A stretch of DNA of 64,000 nucleotides. Origin: Actinomyces gerencseriae DSM 6844 (GTDB taxonomy: Bacteria > Actinomycetota > Actinomycetes > Actinomycetales > Actinomycetaceae). The translations under genes were made by a program, and so were the position numbers. The stretch covers positions 110,141 to 174,140 of the forward strand of contig NZ_KE386873.1 of assembly GCF_000429265.1 (NCBI RefSeq), in the 5' to 3' direction. The notes below the pieces were generated by a model. The model made no database searches. It worked only from the letters and a program-made list of their open reading frames with translations, and was not told the DNA's origin. Each line of letters starts with the position of its first letter. Position 1 is the first letter of the stretch. This document shows, one piece after another, positions 47,348-56,677 of the stretch.

Positions 47348-47476
47348 GTGAGTCAGTTCCTCTCGGGAATCAATCGGGGAATTCGTGCGAAACGTATCCT
47401 ACCTGTCGGTTCTCCTCAAACTGTCGCAGCTCTGTCGCAGGGCTGCGACGGCGGCCCCGTGATACGGCCGGGCCGG

Positions 47477-47693
47477 GAGTCGGGCATTTTCGCGTGAGTC
47501 CGACGGCGCCGTCGTCGGACTCACGCAGGAATGCCGGTTTCGTGCAGAAATGCGCGACTCGCGGCTCCGGCCGCCGGGCGCGCCGTCGTCGGAGCGATCT
47601 CGGTGCGGAACCCGACCGATCTCGAGCCGGAACCCGACCGATCTCGAGCCGGAACCCGACCGATCTCGGCGCGGAACCGAACCGATCTCGGCG
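47477..47693 (+). repeat. Composite intergenic repeat, copy i (longest; palindrome plus five iterons)
   Basis: Palindrome: GGCATTTTCGCGTGAGTCCG, ACGGCGCCGTCG and TCGGACTCACGCAGGAATGC (47483-47534). A second GTGCAGAAATGCGCGACTCG segment and the linker follow. Then iterons start at 47595, 47617, 47639, 47661 and 47683, precisely 22 bp apart with consensus CGATCTCGAGCCGGAACCCG plus AC. The block ends at the topA stop codon. Confidence 0.92.
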
Positions 47694-50681
47694 TTAGGAG
47701 GACGAGGACTTGTCGGCCCGGGAGGCCGTCGATTTCCTGCGGGAGGTCGTCGATGCCCGGGCGGACTTCGACGACTTCTGAGCGGTCTTCGTCGTCTTCC
47801 TGCGGGTCGTGCGCTTCTTGACGGGGCCCTTGGCGCGCTTCTCCGCGAGCAGCTCGTAGGCGCGCTCCGGGGTGACGGTGGCCGGGTCGTCACCCCGCCG
47901 CAGGGTCACGTTGATCTCCCCATCGGTGAAGTACGGCCCGAAACGGCCGTCCTTGATGACGACGGGCCGGCCGGACTCCGGGTCCGTGCCGAGCTCGCGC
48001 AACGGGCCGCGGGCGGCGGCCTGGCCTCGACGCCGCTTGGGCTGCGCGAAGAGCTCCAGGGCCTGCTCGAGGGTCACCGTGAAGATCTGCTCCTCGGTCT
48101 CCAGGGAGCGCGAGTCCGTCCCCTTCTTCAGGTACGGGCCGTAGCGGCCGTTCTGGGCGGTGATGTCGACGCCCTCGGGGTCCTGGCCGACCACGCGCGG
48201 CAGGCTCAGCAGGTCGAGGGCCTGCTCCAGGGTCACGGTGGACAGGTCCATCGAGCGCAGCAGGCTGGCCGTGCGGGGCTTGGGCCCCGCCGTCTTCGCA
48301 GACCTGGCGGACTTGGTCGTCCTCCTGGCCCTCGTCGTCCTCCCGGACGGCTCCCCGGGCTTGTCGGTCTTGTCGGCCCTGGCGGTCCCGGAGTCCTCCT
48401 CGGGCTCGGGGAGCACCTCGGTGACGTAGGGCCCGTAACGGCCGTCCTTGGCGATGATCGTGTGCCCGGTCGCCGGGTCGACGCCGAGCTCGCGGCCGTC
48501 GTCGGCGGCCCGCTCGAACAGCTCTCGCGCCTTGGCCACCGTGAGCTCGTCGGGGGCGACGTCGGCGGGCACGTTGGCCCGTTTGCCCTCGGAGTCCTCC
48601 AGATAGGGGCCGTAGCGGCCCACCCGCAGGGTGATGCCCTCGCCGATCTCGATGGAGTTGACGGCGCGGGCGTCGATCTCGCCCAGATTCTCCACCAGGG
48701 ACCTGAGGCCCTGCTCGGCCTCGGTCCTCTCCGTCCGCGTCGCGCCGTCGCCGCCCCCGGCGGGCTCCTGCGCGCCCTGTCCGAAGTAGAAGCGGGTGAG
48801 CCAGGCGACCCGGTCCTCCCGCCCGGCGGCGATGCGGTCGAGGTCCGCCTCCATGGAGGCGGTGAAGTCGTAATCGACCAGCTCGGCGAAGCTCTCCTCC
48901 AGCAGGCGGGTGACGGCGAAGGCGAGCCACGTGGGCACGAGGGCCTGACCGCGGTGATCGACGTAGCCGCGGTCGGAGATCGTGGACATGATCGCCGCGT
49001 AGGTGGAGGGGCGGCCGATCTCGCGCTCCTCCAGGGCCTTGACCAGGGAGGCCTCGGTGTAGCGCGGCGGCGGCGTGGTCTCGTGGCCCGAGGCCCGCGA
49101 GGACAGGGCGGTGAGCTCGTCGCCGGCGCTCATCGCCGGCAGGCGCGCGTCCCTGTCGCCCTTGGCGCCGGCCCTGCCGCCGGACTCCGACTCGTAGCGC
49201 TCGGCGTCGCGCCCCTCCTCGTAGGCGGCCAGGAATCCGCGGAAGGTGATGACGGTGCCAGAGGCGGTGAACCCCGCCGTGGAGAAGGCCGGGCCCGCAT
49301 CCCGCGAGTCCCCGCCCGCGGTGCGCAGAGGCACCTCGACCCTCACGGTGGCGGTCGAGCCGACGGCGTCGGCCATCTGGGAGGCGACCGTGCGCCTCCA
49401 GATGAGCTCGTAGAGGCGGAACTGGGAGCCGGTGAGCCGGTCCGCCACCTGGGCCGGGGTGCGGAAGTGGTCCCCGGCGGGGCGGATGGCCTCGTGGGCC
49501 TCCTGGGCGCCCTTGGCCCTCGAGGCGTAGACGCGGGGGCGCTCGGGGACGTACTCGGCCCCGTAGAGCTCGGCCACCTGGGCGCGCGCCGCCGCCACGG
49601 CCTGACCGGACAGCACCGTGGAGTCGGTTCGCATGTAGGTGATGAAGCCGTTCTCGTACAGGCTCTGCGCCACCCGCATGGTCTCGCGCGGGTTCATGCG
49701 CAGCTTGCGGGAGGCCTCCTGCTGGAGGGTGGAGGTGGTGAAGGGGGCCGCGGGGCGGCGCCTGTAGGGCTTCTCCTCGACCTCCGCCACGCGCGGGCGG
49801 CCGCGCTCGACGGCGTCGGCCACGGCCCTGGCCCCGACCTCGTGCAGGTGGACGGCGCCGGCCTCGACGGCGGCCGGGCGTAGCGCGCCGGCGTCGGTGA
49901 AGTCCCGCCCCGTGGCGACGCGACGTCCGTCCAGGGTCGCCAGGCGGGCGGTGAAGGCACCCTCCCGGCGGGCGTCGTCGGCGGTCGGCGGAGCGGCGAC
50001 CGGCCCCGCGGTCCCGGGGAGTCCTGCGGAGTCAGCGGACTCTGCGGACTCGGTGAACTCGGCCTCGACCCCCCAGTAGCCGGCCGCGACGAAGGCCATG
50101 CGCTCGCGCTCGCGCTCGACGACCAGCCGGGTGGCCACCGACTGGACGCGGCCGGCGGACAGGCCCGCACGTACCTTGCGCCACAGCACGGGGCTGACCT
50201 CGTAGCCGACCAGGCGGTCCAGGATGCGCCTGGTCTCCTGGGCGTCCACCAGATGGACGTCCAGGTCGCGGGTGCTGTCCAGGGCGCGAGTGACGGCCTC
50301 CCGGGTGATCTCCGTGAAGGTCATGCGGCGCACGGGCACCTTCGGCTTGAGGACCTGGAGGAGGTGCCAGGCGATGGCCTCGCCCTCGCGGTCGTCATCG
50401 GTGGCGAGATAGAGCTCGTCCGCGCCCTTGAGGGCCCTGCGGAGCTGGGTGACCGTCTTCTTCTTATCGGGGTTGACGATGTAGTAGGGCTTGAATCCGT
50501 CCTCGACGTCGACCGCGAACCTGCCGTAGGGGCCCTTCTTCTCGGCGGCCGGCAGCTCGGAGGGCTGGGCCAGGTCGCGGATGTGGCCGATGGAGGCCTC
50601 GACGTCGAAGTCCTCGCCCAGGTAGGCGGCGATGGACCTGACCTTGTTGGGGGACTCGACGATGACGAGCTTGGTGGACAC
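47694..50681 (-). CDS. topA: DNA topoisomerase I
   Basis: Relaxes negative supercoils by cutting one strand (995 aa). The TOPRIM domain opens TKLVIVESPNKVRSIAAYLG with the metal motif ATDDDREGEAIAWHL. The catalytic tyrosine is in GFITYMRTDST (about residue 347). The C-terminus is actinobacterial in type: four repeats ending GRYGPY or GRFGPYFTDG instead of zinc fingers, then a Lys/Arg/Ser/Thr tail (KKRTTRRKTTKTAQKSSKSA). The start is GTG 50681 with GAGGAAGG about 7 nt upstream. A Glu/Ser/Ala insertion near residue 210 is coded by a 9-nt tandem repeat similar to the one at 46659-46757. Confidence 0.97.
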   Translation of the reverse strand: MSTKLVIVESPNKVRSIAAYLGEDFDVEASIGHIRDLAQPSELPAAEKKGPYGRFAVDVEDGFKPYYIVNPDKKKTVTQLRRALKGADELYLATDDDREGEAIAWHLLQVLKPKVPVRRMTFTEITREAVTRALDSTRDLDVHLVDAQETRRILDRLVGYEVSPVLWRKVRAGLSAGRVQSVATRLVVERERERMAFVAAGYWGVEAEFTESAESADSAGLPGTAGPVAAPPTADDARREGAFTARLATLDGRRVATGRDFTDAGALRPAAVEAGAVHLHEVGARAVADAVERGRPRVAEVEEKPYRRRPAAPFTTSTLQQEASRKLRMNPRETMRVAQSLYENGFITYMRTDSTVLSGQAVAAARAQVAELYGAEYVPERPRVYASRAKGAQEAHEAIRPAGDHFRTPAQVADRLTGSQFRLYELIWRRTVASQMADAVGSTATVRVEVPLRTAGGDSRDAGPAFSTAGFTASGTVITFRGFLAAYEEGRDAERYESESGGRAGAKGDRDARLPAMSAGDELTALSSRASGHETTPPPRYTEASLVKALEEREIGRPSTYAAIMSTISDRGYVDHRGQALVPTWLAFAVTRLLEESFAELVDYDFTASMEADLDRIAAGREDRVAWLTRFYFGQGAQEPAGGGDGATRTERTEAEQGLRSLVENLGEIDARAVNSIEIGEGITLRVGRYGPYLEDSEGKRANVPADVAPDELTVAKARELFERAADDGRELGVDPATGHTIIAKDGRYGPYVTEVLPEPEEDSGTARADKTDKPGEPSGRTTRARRTTKSARSAKTAGPKPRTASLLRSMDLSTVTLEQALDLLSLPRVVGQDPEGVDITAQNGRYGPYLKKGTDSRSLETEEQIFTVTLEQALELFAQPKRRRGQAAARGPLRELGTDPESGRPVVIKDGRFGPYFTDGEINVTLRRGDDPATVTPERAYELLAEKRAKGPVKKRTTRRKTTKTAQKSSKSARASTTSRRKSTASRADKSSSS

Positions 50682-50740
50682 GGCTGCCTTCCTCGCGTTT
50701 CTTCCGACGGCACGGCGCCACCGCGGGCCCGCTCGGAGAT

Positions 50741-50767
50741 GCAGGAGGCCGCCGGGCGGCCTCCTGC
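50741..50767 (-). terminator. 13-bp hairpin in the topA leader region
   Basis: GCAGGAGGCCGCC and GGCGGCCTCCTGC are complementary around one base. It lies 60 nt before topA and 165 nt after the PAS-protein stop on the same strand, so it could end the PAS transcript or structure the topA leader. No U-tract follows. Confidence 0.45.
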
Positions 50768-50931
50768 GGGTGACTGTAACGCATGGTCCGGCGCAGCCGG
50801 ACACGGATTCGCCTCGCGGTCTCACCCGAGCCGGGCGAATCCCGGCGTCGTCGGCGCCGGACCCGTCCACGACGGCGCCCGGCGGGCTCGCCGACCGGTT
50901 GCGCCCGCTCGCCCGTCGGTCGACTCGCCCG

Positions 50932-52251
50932 TCAATCGACCTGGGCCAGGGCCGACCGGAGCAGTCCGAGGCGATGACGGATGACGGCCTCGTCGAAGGG
51001 CAGGTGCAGGCCGCGGCACTCGGCGGCGAGCGCCGCCATGCCGCGCACCTCGGGGGCGCCCCGGTCGGCGAGGGAGGCGGCCTGGGCGACGGCGCCGGAG
51101 GCCCCCCGGCCGCCGTGGCGGTCCACCCAGCGGCTCAGACGGCGAACCATGCGATCCAGGCTCGGCGTGATGCGGCCCAGCTCGGCGTCGAGCGCCGCCG
51201 CGCCCTCCTCCACCTCGATGCACAGCGGTCCGAGTCGGGAGAAGCCGTCATCGAGGGCCCCGCACAGATCGTGGATCGACCCCGCGGGATCCTCCTCGCT
51301 GCCGTCCAGGACGGACCGGGCGAAGCGCCCGACCATGAGCGTGAGCAGACGCATGAGCGCCACCGAGAAGCGCAGCTCGAGCACCGACTGGCGCAGGACG
51401 TCCATGCGGTCGGGCAGGGCGCGCAGCGCCGGCGTCGTGGCACCGGACAGCTCGATGACCTGGGAGGCCAGGGCGTCCGCCCTGTCCATCGTGTTGAGGG
51501 CGCGCCCGCCGACGACCCGCCCGAAGGCCTCGGTGCGGTTGGCCACGTCCAGGAGGACGTCCTCGGTGCCGGCCATGGAGGTCAGCAGCCGCAGGTACTC
51601 CTCGAGCTCGAAGACGAGCAGGTTGGTGTCCCTCTCGATCTGGCCGACGACCGTCAGGATCTGGGTCACGGGCCCGGCCACCGGCGGCGGGGCCGGGACG
51701 CGCACGCCCGCGGACACCAGGGCGGAGATCTCACGGGGCAGCTGCTCCAGAGTCATCGCCTGCAGCGACTCGATCCCGATGGCTCCCAGCTCGCGGGCCA
51801 GTTCGCCGGCGCCGTACTCGCCGATCTGACGGCGCGAGGCGCCGCGCGCGGCCGCCTCGCGCTCGCGGGCGCGCACGACGCGGTAGATCTGCTCGGCGGC
51901 CTGCTGCGTGGCGGTGTCCAACGGCTTGGTGCGCACCGACAGATAGCCGCCCTGAATCGGCACGATGGTAGCGAAGACGCGGTAGTCCAAGCCGTCCGCC
52001 GCGCGGTTGAGCACGTAGGCGCACACGGGCAGGCCGGCCTGGAGGTCATTCCACATGAGCTTGAAGACGCCGGCCGGCATATCCAGGTGCCGGATGATGT
52101 TGTGCGGGGCCCTGATCAGCCTGTCGCGCGTGTAGCGCGACAGGGTGTCGAATGTGCGGTTGGTCCTCAGGATGACGCCCTTGGCGTCAGTCGTCGAGAA
52201 AAAGATGTCGTCCGGCCCGAAAAACCGCTCATATCCGACCTGAGACTCCAC
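50932..52251 (-). CDS. Aer-type PAS sensor protein (first of a tandem pair)
   Basis: A 439-aa cytoplasmic protein without membrane segments. Residues 8-110 are a PAS domain strongly resembling the redox-sensing PAS of the aerotaxis receptor Aer: DDIFFSTTDAKGVILRTNRT, then RAPHNIIRHLDMPAGVFKLM (Aer: PHNMVRHPDMP) and GYLSVRTKPLD. The remainder is helical with no HAMP, methyl-accepting, kinase or cyclase motif. Flavin binding and redox sensing are inferred. Start GTG 52251 with AGGAG about 9 nt upstream. It lies 54 nt after its paralog (52306-53661) on the same strand and probably shares its transcript. Confidence 0.82.
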   Translation of the reverse strand: MESQVGYERFFGPDDIFFSTTDAKGVILRTNRTFDTLSRYTRDRLIRAPHNIIRHLDMPAGVFKLMWNDLQAGLPVCAYVLNRAADGLDYRVFATIVPIQGGYLSVRTKPLDTATQQAAEQIYRVVRAREREAAARGASRRQIGEYGAGELARELGAIGIESLQAMTLEQLPREISALVSAGVRVPAPPPVAGPVTQILTVVGQIERDTNLLVFELEEYLRLLTSMAGTEDVLLDVANRTEAFGRVVGGRALNTMDRADALASQVIELSGATTPALRALPDRMDVLRQSVLELRFSVALMRLLTLMVGRFARSVLDGSEEDPAGSIHDLCGALDDGFSRLGPLCIEVEEGAAALDAELGRITPSLDRMVRRLSRWVDRHGGRGASGAVAQAASLADRGAPEVRGMAALAAECRGLHLPFDEAVIRHRLGLLRSALAQVD

Positions 52252-52305
52252 GTCTGCTCTCTCCTGAATGCTCGTCGCGCGCCCCCGCGAGCGGGGTGCG
52301 GCGTC

Positions 52306-53661
52306 TCATGTCAACTCAGCGATCGCACTGGACACTGAGTTGCTAGCGTCAACCATAGCACTCGCATTATAGGAGAGATCCAGACCCCGGCAACGCGCGG
52401 CCAGCGCGGCCAGCGAGGACATCTCCGGGAATCCCGTGGCGGAGAGGCTCTCCGCCTCGCCCAGCAGCGCGAGGACGTCCCCCTCCGCGCCCTCGCGCAG
52501 AGAGGCGTGCTCGCTCTGCAGCGCACGCAGCCAACGATCGAAGGGGCGCCTCGTGCGATCGAGATCGGAGACGACGAGACGCATCGCACTGTCGAGCGCG
52601 TCACGCCGAGAGCCGAGATCGTCGCAGGCGGCGCCAACGGCCTCCAGATCGGCGCCCAGGGCGCGATGCAGGTCGGCCATCGCGGCCGGAACATCCTCCT
52701 CCGTGCCGTTGACCACCGCGGCGGCGTACGAGCCGAGCACCAGGGTGTGCAGGCGCATGAGGGAGGCCCGGAAGCTCAGCGCCTGGACGGCCCGATACAG
52801 CGAGACGACCGTCACCGTCAGGCCGGTCAGCTGCTCGACGGCGTGACCCGTGCGCTCGGCGACGCGCAGGCCCACGTCGGGCACCGACGACTCCGGATCC
52901 TGACTGTCGAGCATGCCGACGAGCTCGCCGGTGCGGCGCGCCCGGTCGATGATCGCGGGGGCCTCCCGCATCCAGGCGCCCAGACCGTCCAGCAGCGAGC
53001 GGCAGCCGCTCATCTGCCCCACGAGCGTGTCGCTGTCGCGCTCGATGTCATGGGCGCCGTCGAGGATCGTGGCCGCCGGCCCCTCCATCCCCTCCTCACG
53101 AGCCGGAACACGCACGCGCCTGCCGATCAGGAGCACGGCCTCCGTGGGCAGCGACGCCGTGCTGAAGGCCGTCAACGAGGAGAACCCGAGGGCGTCGAGC
53201 TCGGCGAGCAGCGCCTCGGCGCCCTTCTCGGCCACCTCGCGGCGCGAGGCGCCCTGGTCGGCCGCCTCGCGCTCACGCGCCCGCACGCGGCCGTAGATCT
53301 CGCGGACCGTGGCGAACGCGCTCTCGTCGAGCGGCTTGGTGCGCACCGAGACGTACCCGTCCTCAATGGCCGTCACCGTCGCGAAGACCCAGTAGTCGCG
53401 CCCGTCCCCGGCCCGGTTGAGCACATAGGTGCACACGGGCCGCCCGGCCTGGAGATCGTCCCACATGAGCTTGAAGACGCCGGCCGGCATGTCGTCATGC
53501 CGGATGATGTTGTGCGGCGCGCCGACCATCTCCTCGCGCGGGTGGCGCGCGAGCGTCATGAAGGTCTGATTCGCATTGCGGATGACGCCTTTAAGATCGG
53601 TCGTCGAGAAGAAGACGTCCTCGGCGCCGAAGAGGCGCTCATTGCCCTGGATGGTTTCCAC
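52306..53661 (-). CDS. Aer-type PAS sensor protein (second of a tandem pair)
   Basis: A 451-aa paralog of the next gene. The GTG at 53661 is chosen by alignment with the paralog (METIQGNERLFGAEDVFFST against MESQVGYERFFGPDDIFFST); the longer frame adds a poorly supported 24 residues. The PAS domain has GAPHNIIRHDDMPAGVFKLM and GYVSVRTKPLDE. The helical C-terminal part is alignable with the paralog at low identity (RASLMRLHTLVLGSYAAAVV against SVALMRLLTLMVGRFARSVL). No output domain is recognised, and chemotaxis genes are absent from the window, so signalling is probably by protein contact. It diverges from the TrcRS-like operon. Confidence 0.82.
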   Translation of the reverse strand: METIQGNERLFGAEDVFFSTTDLKGVIRNANQTFMTLARHPREEMVGAPHNIIRHDDMPAGVFKLMWDDLQAGRPVCTYVLNRAGDGRDYWVFATVTAIEDGYVSVRTKPLDESAFATVREIYGRVRAREREAADQGASRREVAEKGAEALLAELDALGFSSLTAFSTASLPTEAVLLIGRRVRVPAREEGMEGPAATILDGAHDIERDSDTLVGQMSGCRSLLDGLGAWMREAPAIIDRARRTGELVGMLDSQDPESSVPDVGLRVAERTGHAVEQLTGLTVTVVSLYRAVQALSFRASLMRLHTLVLGSYAAAVVNGTEEDVPAAMADLHRALGADLEAVGAACDDLGSRRDALDSAMRLVVSDLDRTRRPFDRWLRALQSEHASLREGAEGDVLALLGEAESLSATGFPEMSSLAALAARCRGLDLSYNASAMVDASNSVSSAIAELT

Positions 53662-53743
53662 GCAGTGTCCCGGTACGGTAGAAGTGAAATCTATGCATCG
53701 GTAAGCCTGCCTCACGCTGCGGCACCGGCGCACATCGTCAATG

Positions 53744-53782
53744 GTTACAAAGGCGTAACACAGCCTCGGAATGGCCTATAAG
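53744..53782 (+). promoter_or_regulatory. Candidate promoter with overlapping inverted repeat, TrcR-like operon
   Basis: GTAACA (53755-53760), a 16-bp spacer and TATAAG (53777-53782) form a promoter. The inverted repeat GTTAC (53744-53748) and GTAAC (53755-53759) covers the -35 element, suiting autoregulation by the response regulator. The region is AT-richer than its surroundings. Confidence 0.45.
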
Positions 53783-53890
53783 CGGCACATATCACACTCG
53801 TTTCCCATACCATCGTCCCATCATCGGCCCATCGACAACGGGATACCCGTCACACAGTCCCGGCACAGGAAACTTCTGTTGGATAGGCGC

Positions 53891-54634
53891 ATGACCACCT
53901 CCGCTGAGACCCTCACTCGCCCTGACGGCTCACCCGTGCGCGTCCTCGTCGTCGACGACGAGCAGATGCTGGCCGACCTGCTGGCCTCGGCGCTGCGCTA
54001 CGAGGGGTGGGAGGTGACCACCGCGGGCACCGGCGTCGCCGCCGTGCGCGCCGCCCGGGAGATCGAGCCCGACGTCATCGTCCTGGACATCATGCTGCCC
54101 GATTTCGACGGCCTGGAGGTCATGCGCCGCATCCACGGCCGCCAGGCGAACGTGCCCATCCTCTTCCTGACGGCGAAGGACGCGGTGGAGGACCGCGTCG
54201 CGGGACTGACCGCGGGCGGCGACGACTACGTCACCAAGCCCTTCTCCCTGGAGGAGGTCGTCGCCCGGCTGCGCGCCCTCCTGCGACGATCCGGGGCGAG
54301 CGCCGAGCAGCAGGACGACCTGCTGGAGGTCGGGGACCTGCGCATGAACGAGGACTCCCACGAGGTCTGGCGAGGAGAGGACGAGATCCGCCTGACGGCC
54401 ACCGAGTTCGAGCTGCTGCGCTATCTCATGCGCAACCCGAAACGGGTCCTGTCCAAGCCCCAGATCCTGGATCGGGTGTGGAACTACGACTTCGGCGGGC
54501 AGGCGAATATCGTCGAGCTCTACATCTCCTATCTGCGCCGCAAGATCGACAAGGGCCGTGAGCCGATGATCCACACCATGCGCGGCGTCGGCTACGTGCT
54601 CAAGCCCGCCGGTCCGAGCGGACCGCAGGGCTGA
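53891..54634 (+). CDS. TrcR-like OmpR-family response regulator
   Basis: Response regulator of 247 aa. The receiver has LVVDDEQML, phosphoacceptor Asp66 in VLDIMLPDFDG, LTAKDAVEDRVAGLTAGGDD and the Lys in VTKPFSLEE. The winged-helix DNA-binding domain ends VELYISYLRRKIDKG and IHTMRGVGYVLKPA. The N-terminal sequence and adjacent kinase match the TrcR/TrcS pair of mycobacteria in architecture. The ATG at 53891 has only a weak site upstream. The kinase follows after 19 nt, so the two form an operon. An inverted repeat over the -35 region (53744-53759) may be its own binding site. Confidence 0.94.
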   Translation: MTTSAETLTRPDGSPVRVLVVDDEQMLADLLASALRYEGWEVTTAGTGVAAVRAAREIEPDVIVLDIMLPDFDGLEVMRRIHGRQANVPILFLTAKDAVEDRVAGLTAGGDDYVTKPFSLEEVVARLRALLRRSGASAEQQDDLLEVGDLRMNEDSHEVWRGEDEIRLTATEFELLRYLMRNPKRVLSKPQILDRVWNYDFGGQANIVELYISYLRRKIDKGREPMIHTMRGVGYVLKPAGPSGPQG

Positions 54635-54653
54635 GGTCCGCCCGGTTCGGCCC

Positions 54654-56558
54654 GTGAACGCCCCTCCGCCGTTCTCCGCGCTCCATCCGCGCAGCCTGCG
54701 CACACGACTCGTCGTCGGCGTCCTCGGCCTGGTGCTCGTCATGGCCGCCGCGATGGGAGCGCTCTCCACCCTCACGCTGCGCCACACGCTCATGAACCGT
54801 CTCGACGACCAGCTGACGGCGGCCTCCCACCGCGCCGACGTGCGTCGTCACGGGACGAAGCACGACGAGTCCGCCCTCAACGACGACGCCCGCAGGAGCG
54901 CGGAGGACGCGGAGGACGCGGCGAACGGGGAGAAGAGGGAGGAGCCCGCCGACCCGTCGTCCGCCGGCCCGACCGCGGCGCCGTCGTCGGCTTCCTCCGG
55001 GCAGCCGCCCGGCGCCTGCGAGACCCGGGGCCCGGACGGGGCGAAGCCGGTTCCCGCGGGTCTGGACGCCGCCGGGCAGCCCACCGGCACGCTGACCCTG
55101 ATCGCCTCCGGTGCGCGCGACGACCAGAACGACGGGGGCGCCGATCTCGCCTCCTCGACCGTGACGGCCGGGTACATCGACGACGACGGCCGCTACCAGG
55201 AACTGACCCGTGCCGAGTGCGAGGCGCTGCTGTCGCTGGAGGCCAACGGACGGCCGGTGACCGTCGACATCGGGTCCCTGGGCTCCTACCGGGTGCTGGC
55301 GGCCAAGGACGCCGAGACCGGCGACATCGTCATCACGGGCCTGTCGATGAAGGTCGACAACGCCCTCGTGCGCACCCAGCTGCTCATCGAGGGCGCCATC
55401 GCCGTCGCCGGCACCCTCGTCGTGGCACTGGCGGGGCGCGTCATGGTGCGCTCCTCCCTGGCGCCCCTGGCACGGGTCGCGTGCACGGCCGAGCGCGTCG
55501 CCTCCCAGCCCCTGGCGCACGGCGAGGTCAGCATCGACGAGCGGGTGCCCGAGGCGGATCTGGGATCCTCCCTGGAGGTCGGCCAGGTCGGTTCTGCGCT
55601 CAACACCCTGCTCGGCCATGTCGACGAGGCCCTGACGGCGCGCCAGCGCAGCGAGACCCAGGTGCGGCAGTTCGTGGCCGACGCCTCCCACGAGCTGCGC
55701 ACACCCCTGGCATCGATCCGCGGCTACGCCGAGCTCATCGCCCGGGAGGGGGCCGACGCCGCCCTTCCCGAGGAGGCCGTGCACGCCCTGGACCGCGTGC
55801 ACTCCGAGTCGCTGCGAATGACACGGCTCGTGGAGGACCTGCTGCTCCTGGCGCGTCTCGACGCCGGGCGCGAGCTCCGGCACGACGAGGTCGACCTGGT
55901 CGGCATCCTGCTGGACGCGGTCTCCGATGCGCACGCCGCGGGCCCCGACCACACGTGGGATCTCGATCTCGCCGTTCTCGACGCGCCCGCGGACCTGAGC
56001 GAGGACGAGCTCGAGGACTTCGAGCCCGAGCCCCCACTGGTGCTGGGCGACGAGGCGCGCCTGCGCCAGGTGATGGTCAACCTGCTGGCCAATGCGCGTG
56101 TTCACACTCCCGCGGGCTCGCACGTGACCGTGACCCTGACGCGTCGGTCGGCCGCAGGGGCCGATGGCGGCTCCCGGGACGGTGCGGGGACCGAGGCGTC
56201 CGCCGGGCCCCCGGCAGGGGCAAGAACTTCCACCGGCTTCTCGGCGAGGGCCGGCGTCCCCGGCGGCCCCCCGGCGAGGGCCGTGCGCGGGGGCGAGGAG
56301 CTCGTCATCACGATCGCCGACGACGGCCCGGGCATCGACCCGGAGGTGCGCAGCAGGATGTTCGAGCGTTTCGCCCGCGGGGACGCCTCGCGGGAGCGGA
56401 GCACCGGGTCGACGGGCCTGGGCATGAGCATCGCCCTGGCGATCATCCAGTCCCATGGCGGCACCCTCACCGTGGACTCCCAGCAGGCTCCCGAGGGGTC
56501 GCCCGAGGACGCGCCGCACGGCACCGCCTTCACGGTGACGCTGCCCGCCGCCGAGTAG
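54654..56558 (+). CDS. TrcS-like sensor histidine kinase
   Basis: Membrane kinase of 634 aa. Helix one (about 18-40, RTRLVVGVLGLVLVMAAAMG) and helix two (about 243-265) enclose an external sensor domain of about 200 residues, with a Glu/Asp/Ala/Pro-rich insertion. A HAMP region follows. The dimerisation helix has the phosphoacceptor in DASHELRTPLASIRGYAEL (about His346). The ATPase domain shows the N box VNLLANARVHTP, G1 IADDGPGIDPE and G2 GSTGLGMSIALA. A Gly/Ala/Arg insertion of about 45 residues sits between the N and G1 boxes. GTG 54654 is the start. It is cotranscribed with the TrcR-like regulator. Confidence 0.93.
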   Translation: MNAPPPFSALHPRSLRTRLVVGVLGLVLVMAAAMGALSTLTLRHTLMNRLDDQLTAASHRADVRRHGTKHDESALNDDARRSAEDAEDAANGEKREEPADPSSAGPTAAPSSASSGQPPGACETRGPDGAKPVPAGLDAAGQPTGTLTLIASGARDDQNDGGADLASSTVTAGYIDDDGRYQELTRAECEALLSLEANGRPVTVDIGSLGSYRVLAAKDAETGDIVITGLSMKVDNALVRTQLLIEGAIAVAGTLVVALAGRVMVRSSLAPLARVACTAERVASQPLAHGEVSIDERVPEADLGSSLEVGQVGSALNTLLGHVDEALTARQRSETQVRQFVADASHELRTPLASIRGYAELIAREGADAALPEEAVHALDRVHSESLRMTRLVEDLLLLARLDAGRELRHDEVDLVGILLDAVSDAHAAGPDHTWDLDLAVLDAPADLSEDELEDFEPEPPLVLGDEARLRQVMVNLLANARVHTPAGSHVTVTLTRRSAAGADGGSRDGAGTEASAGPPAGARTSTGFSARAGVPGGPPARAVRGGEELVITIADDGPGIDPEVRSRMFERFARGDASRERSTGSTGLGMSIALAIIQSHGGTLTVDSQQAPEGSPEDAPHGTAFTVTLPAAE

Positions 56559-56677
56559 CGGGCCGACAGGAGTCAAGGGCCCGGAACTGCCCATACGCCA
56601 CCATGCGGGCCGGCGACTCTCCCTCCGGAGGCGCGCAGCGCCGACCCGGGCGGCGACGCGTGCGCGCAGTCGGGGCG

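Noticed and set aside
47595-47693. Plasmid-type replication origin iterons
   Set aside because: 22-bp iterons resemble those of plasmid origins, but the same unit is dispersed in many gaps, next to no replication protein gene.
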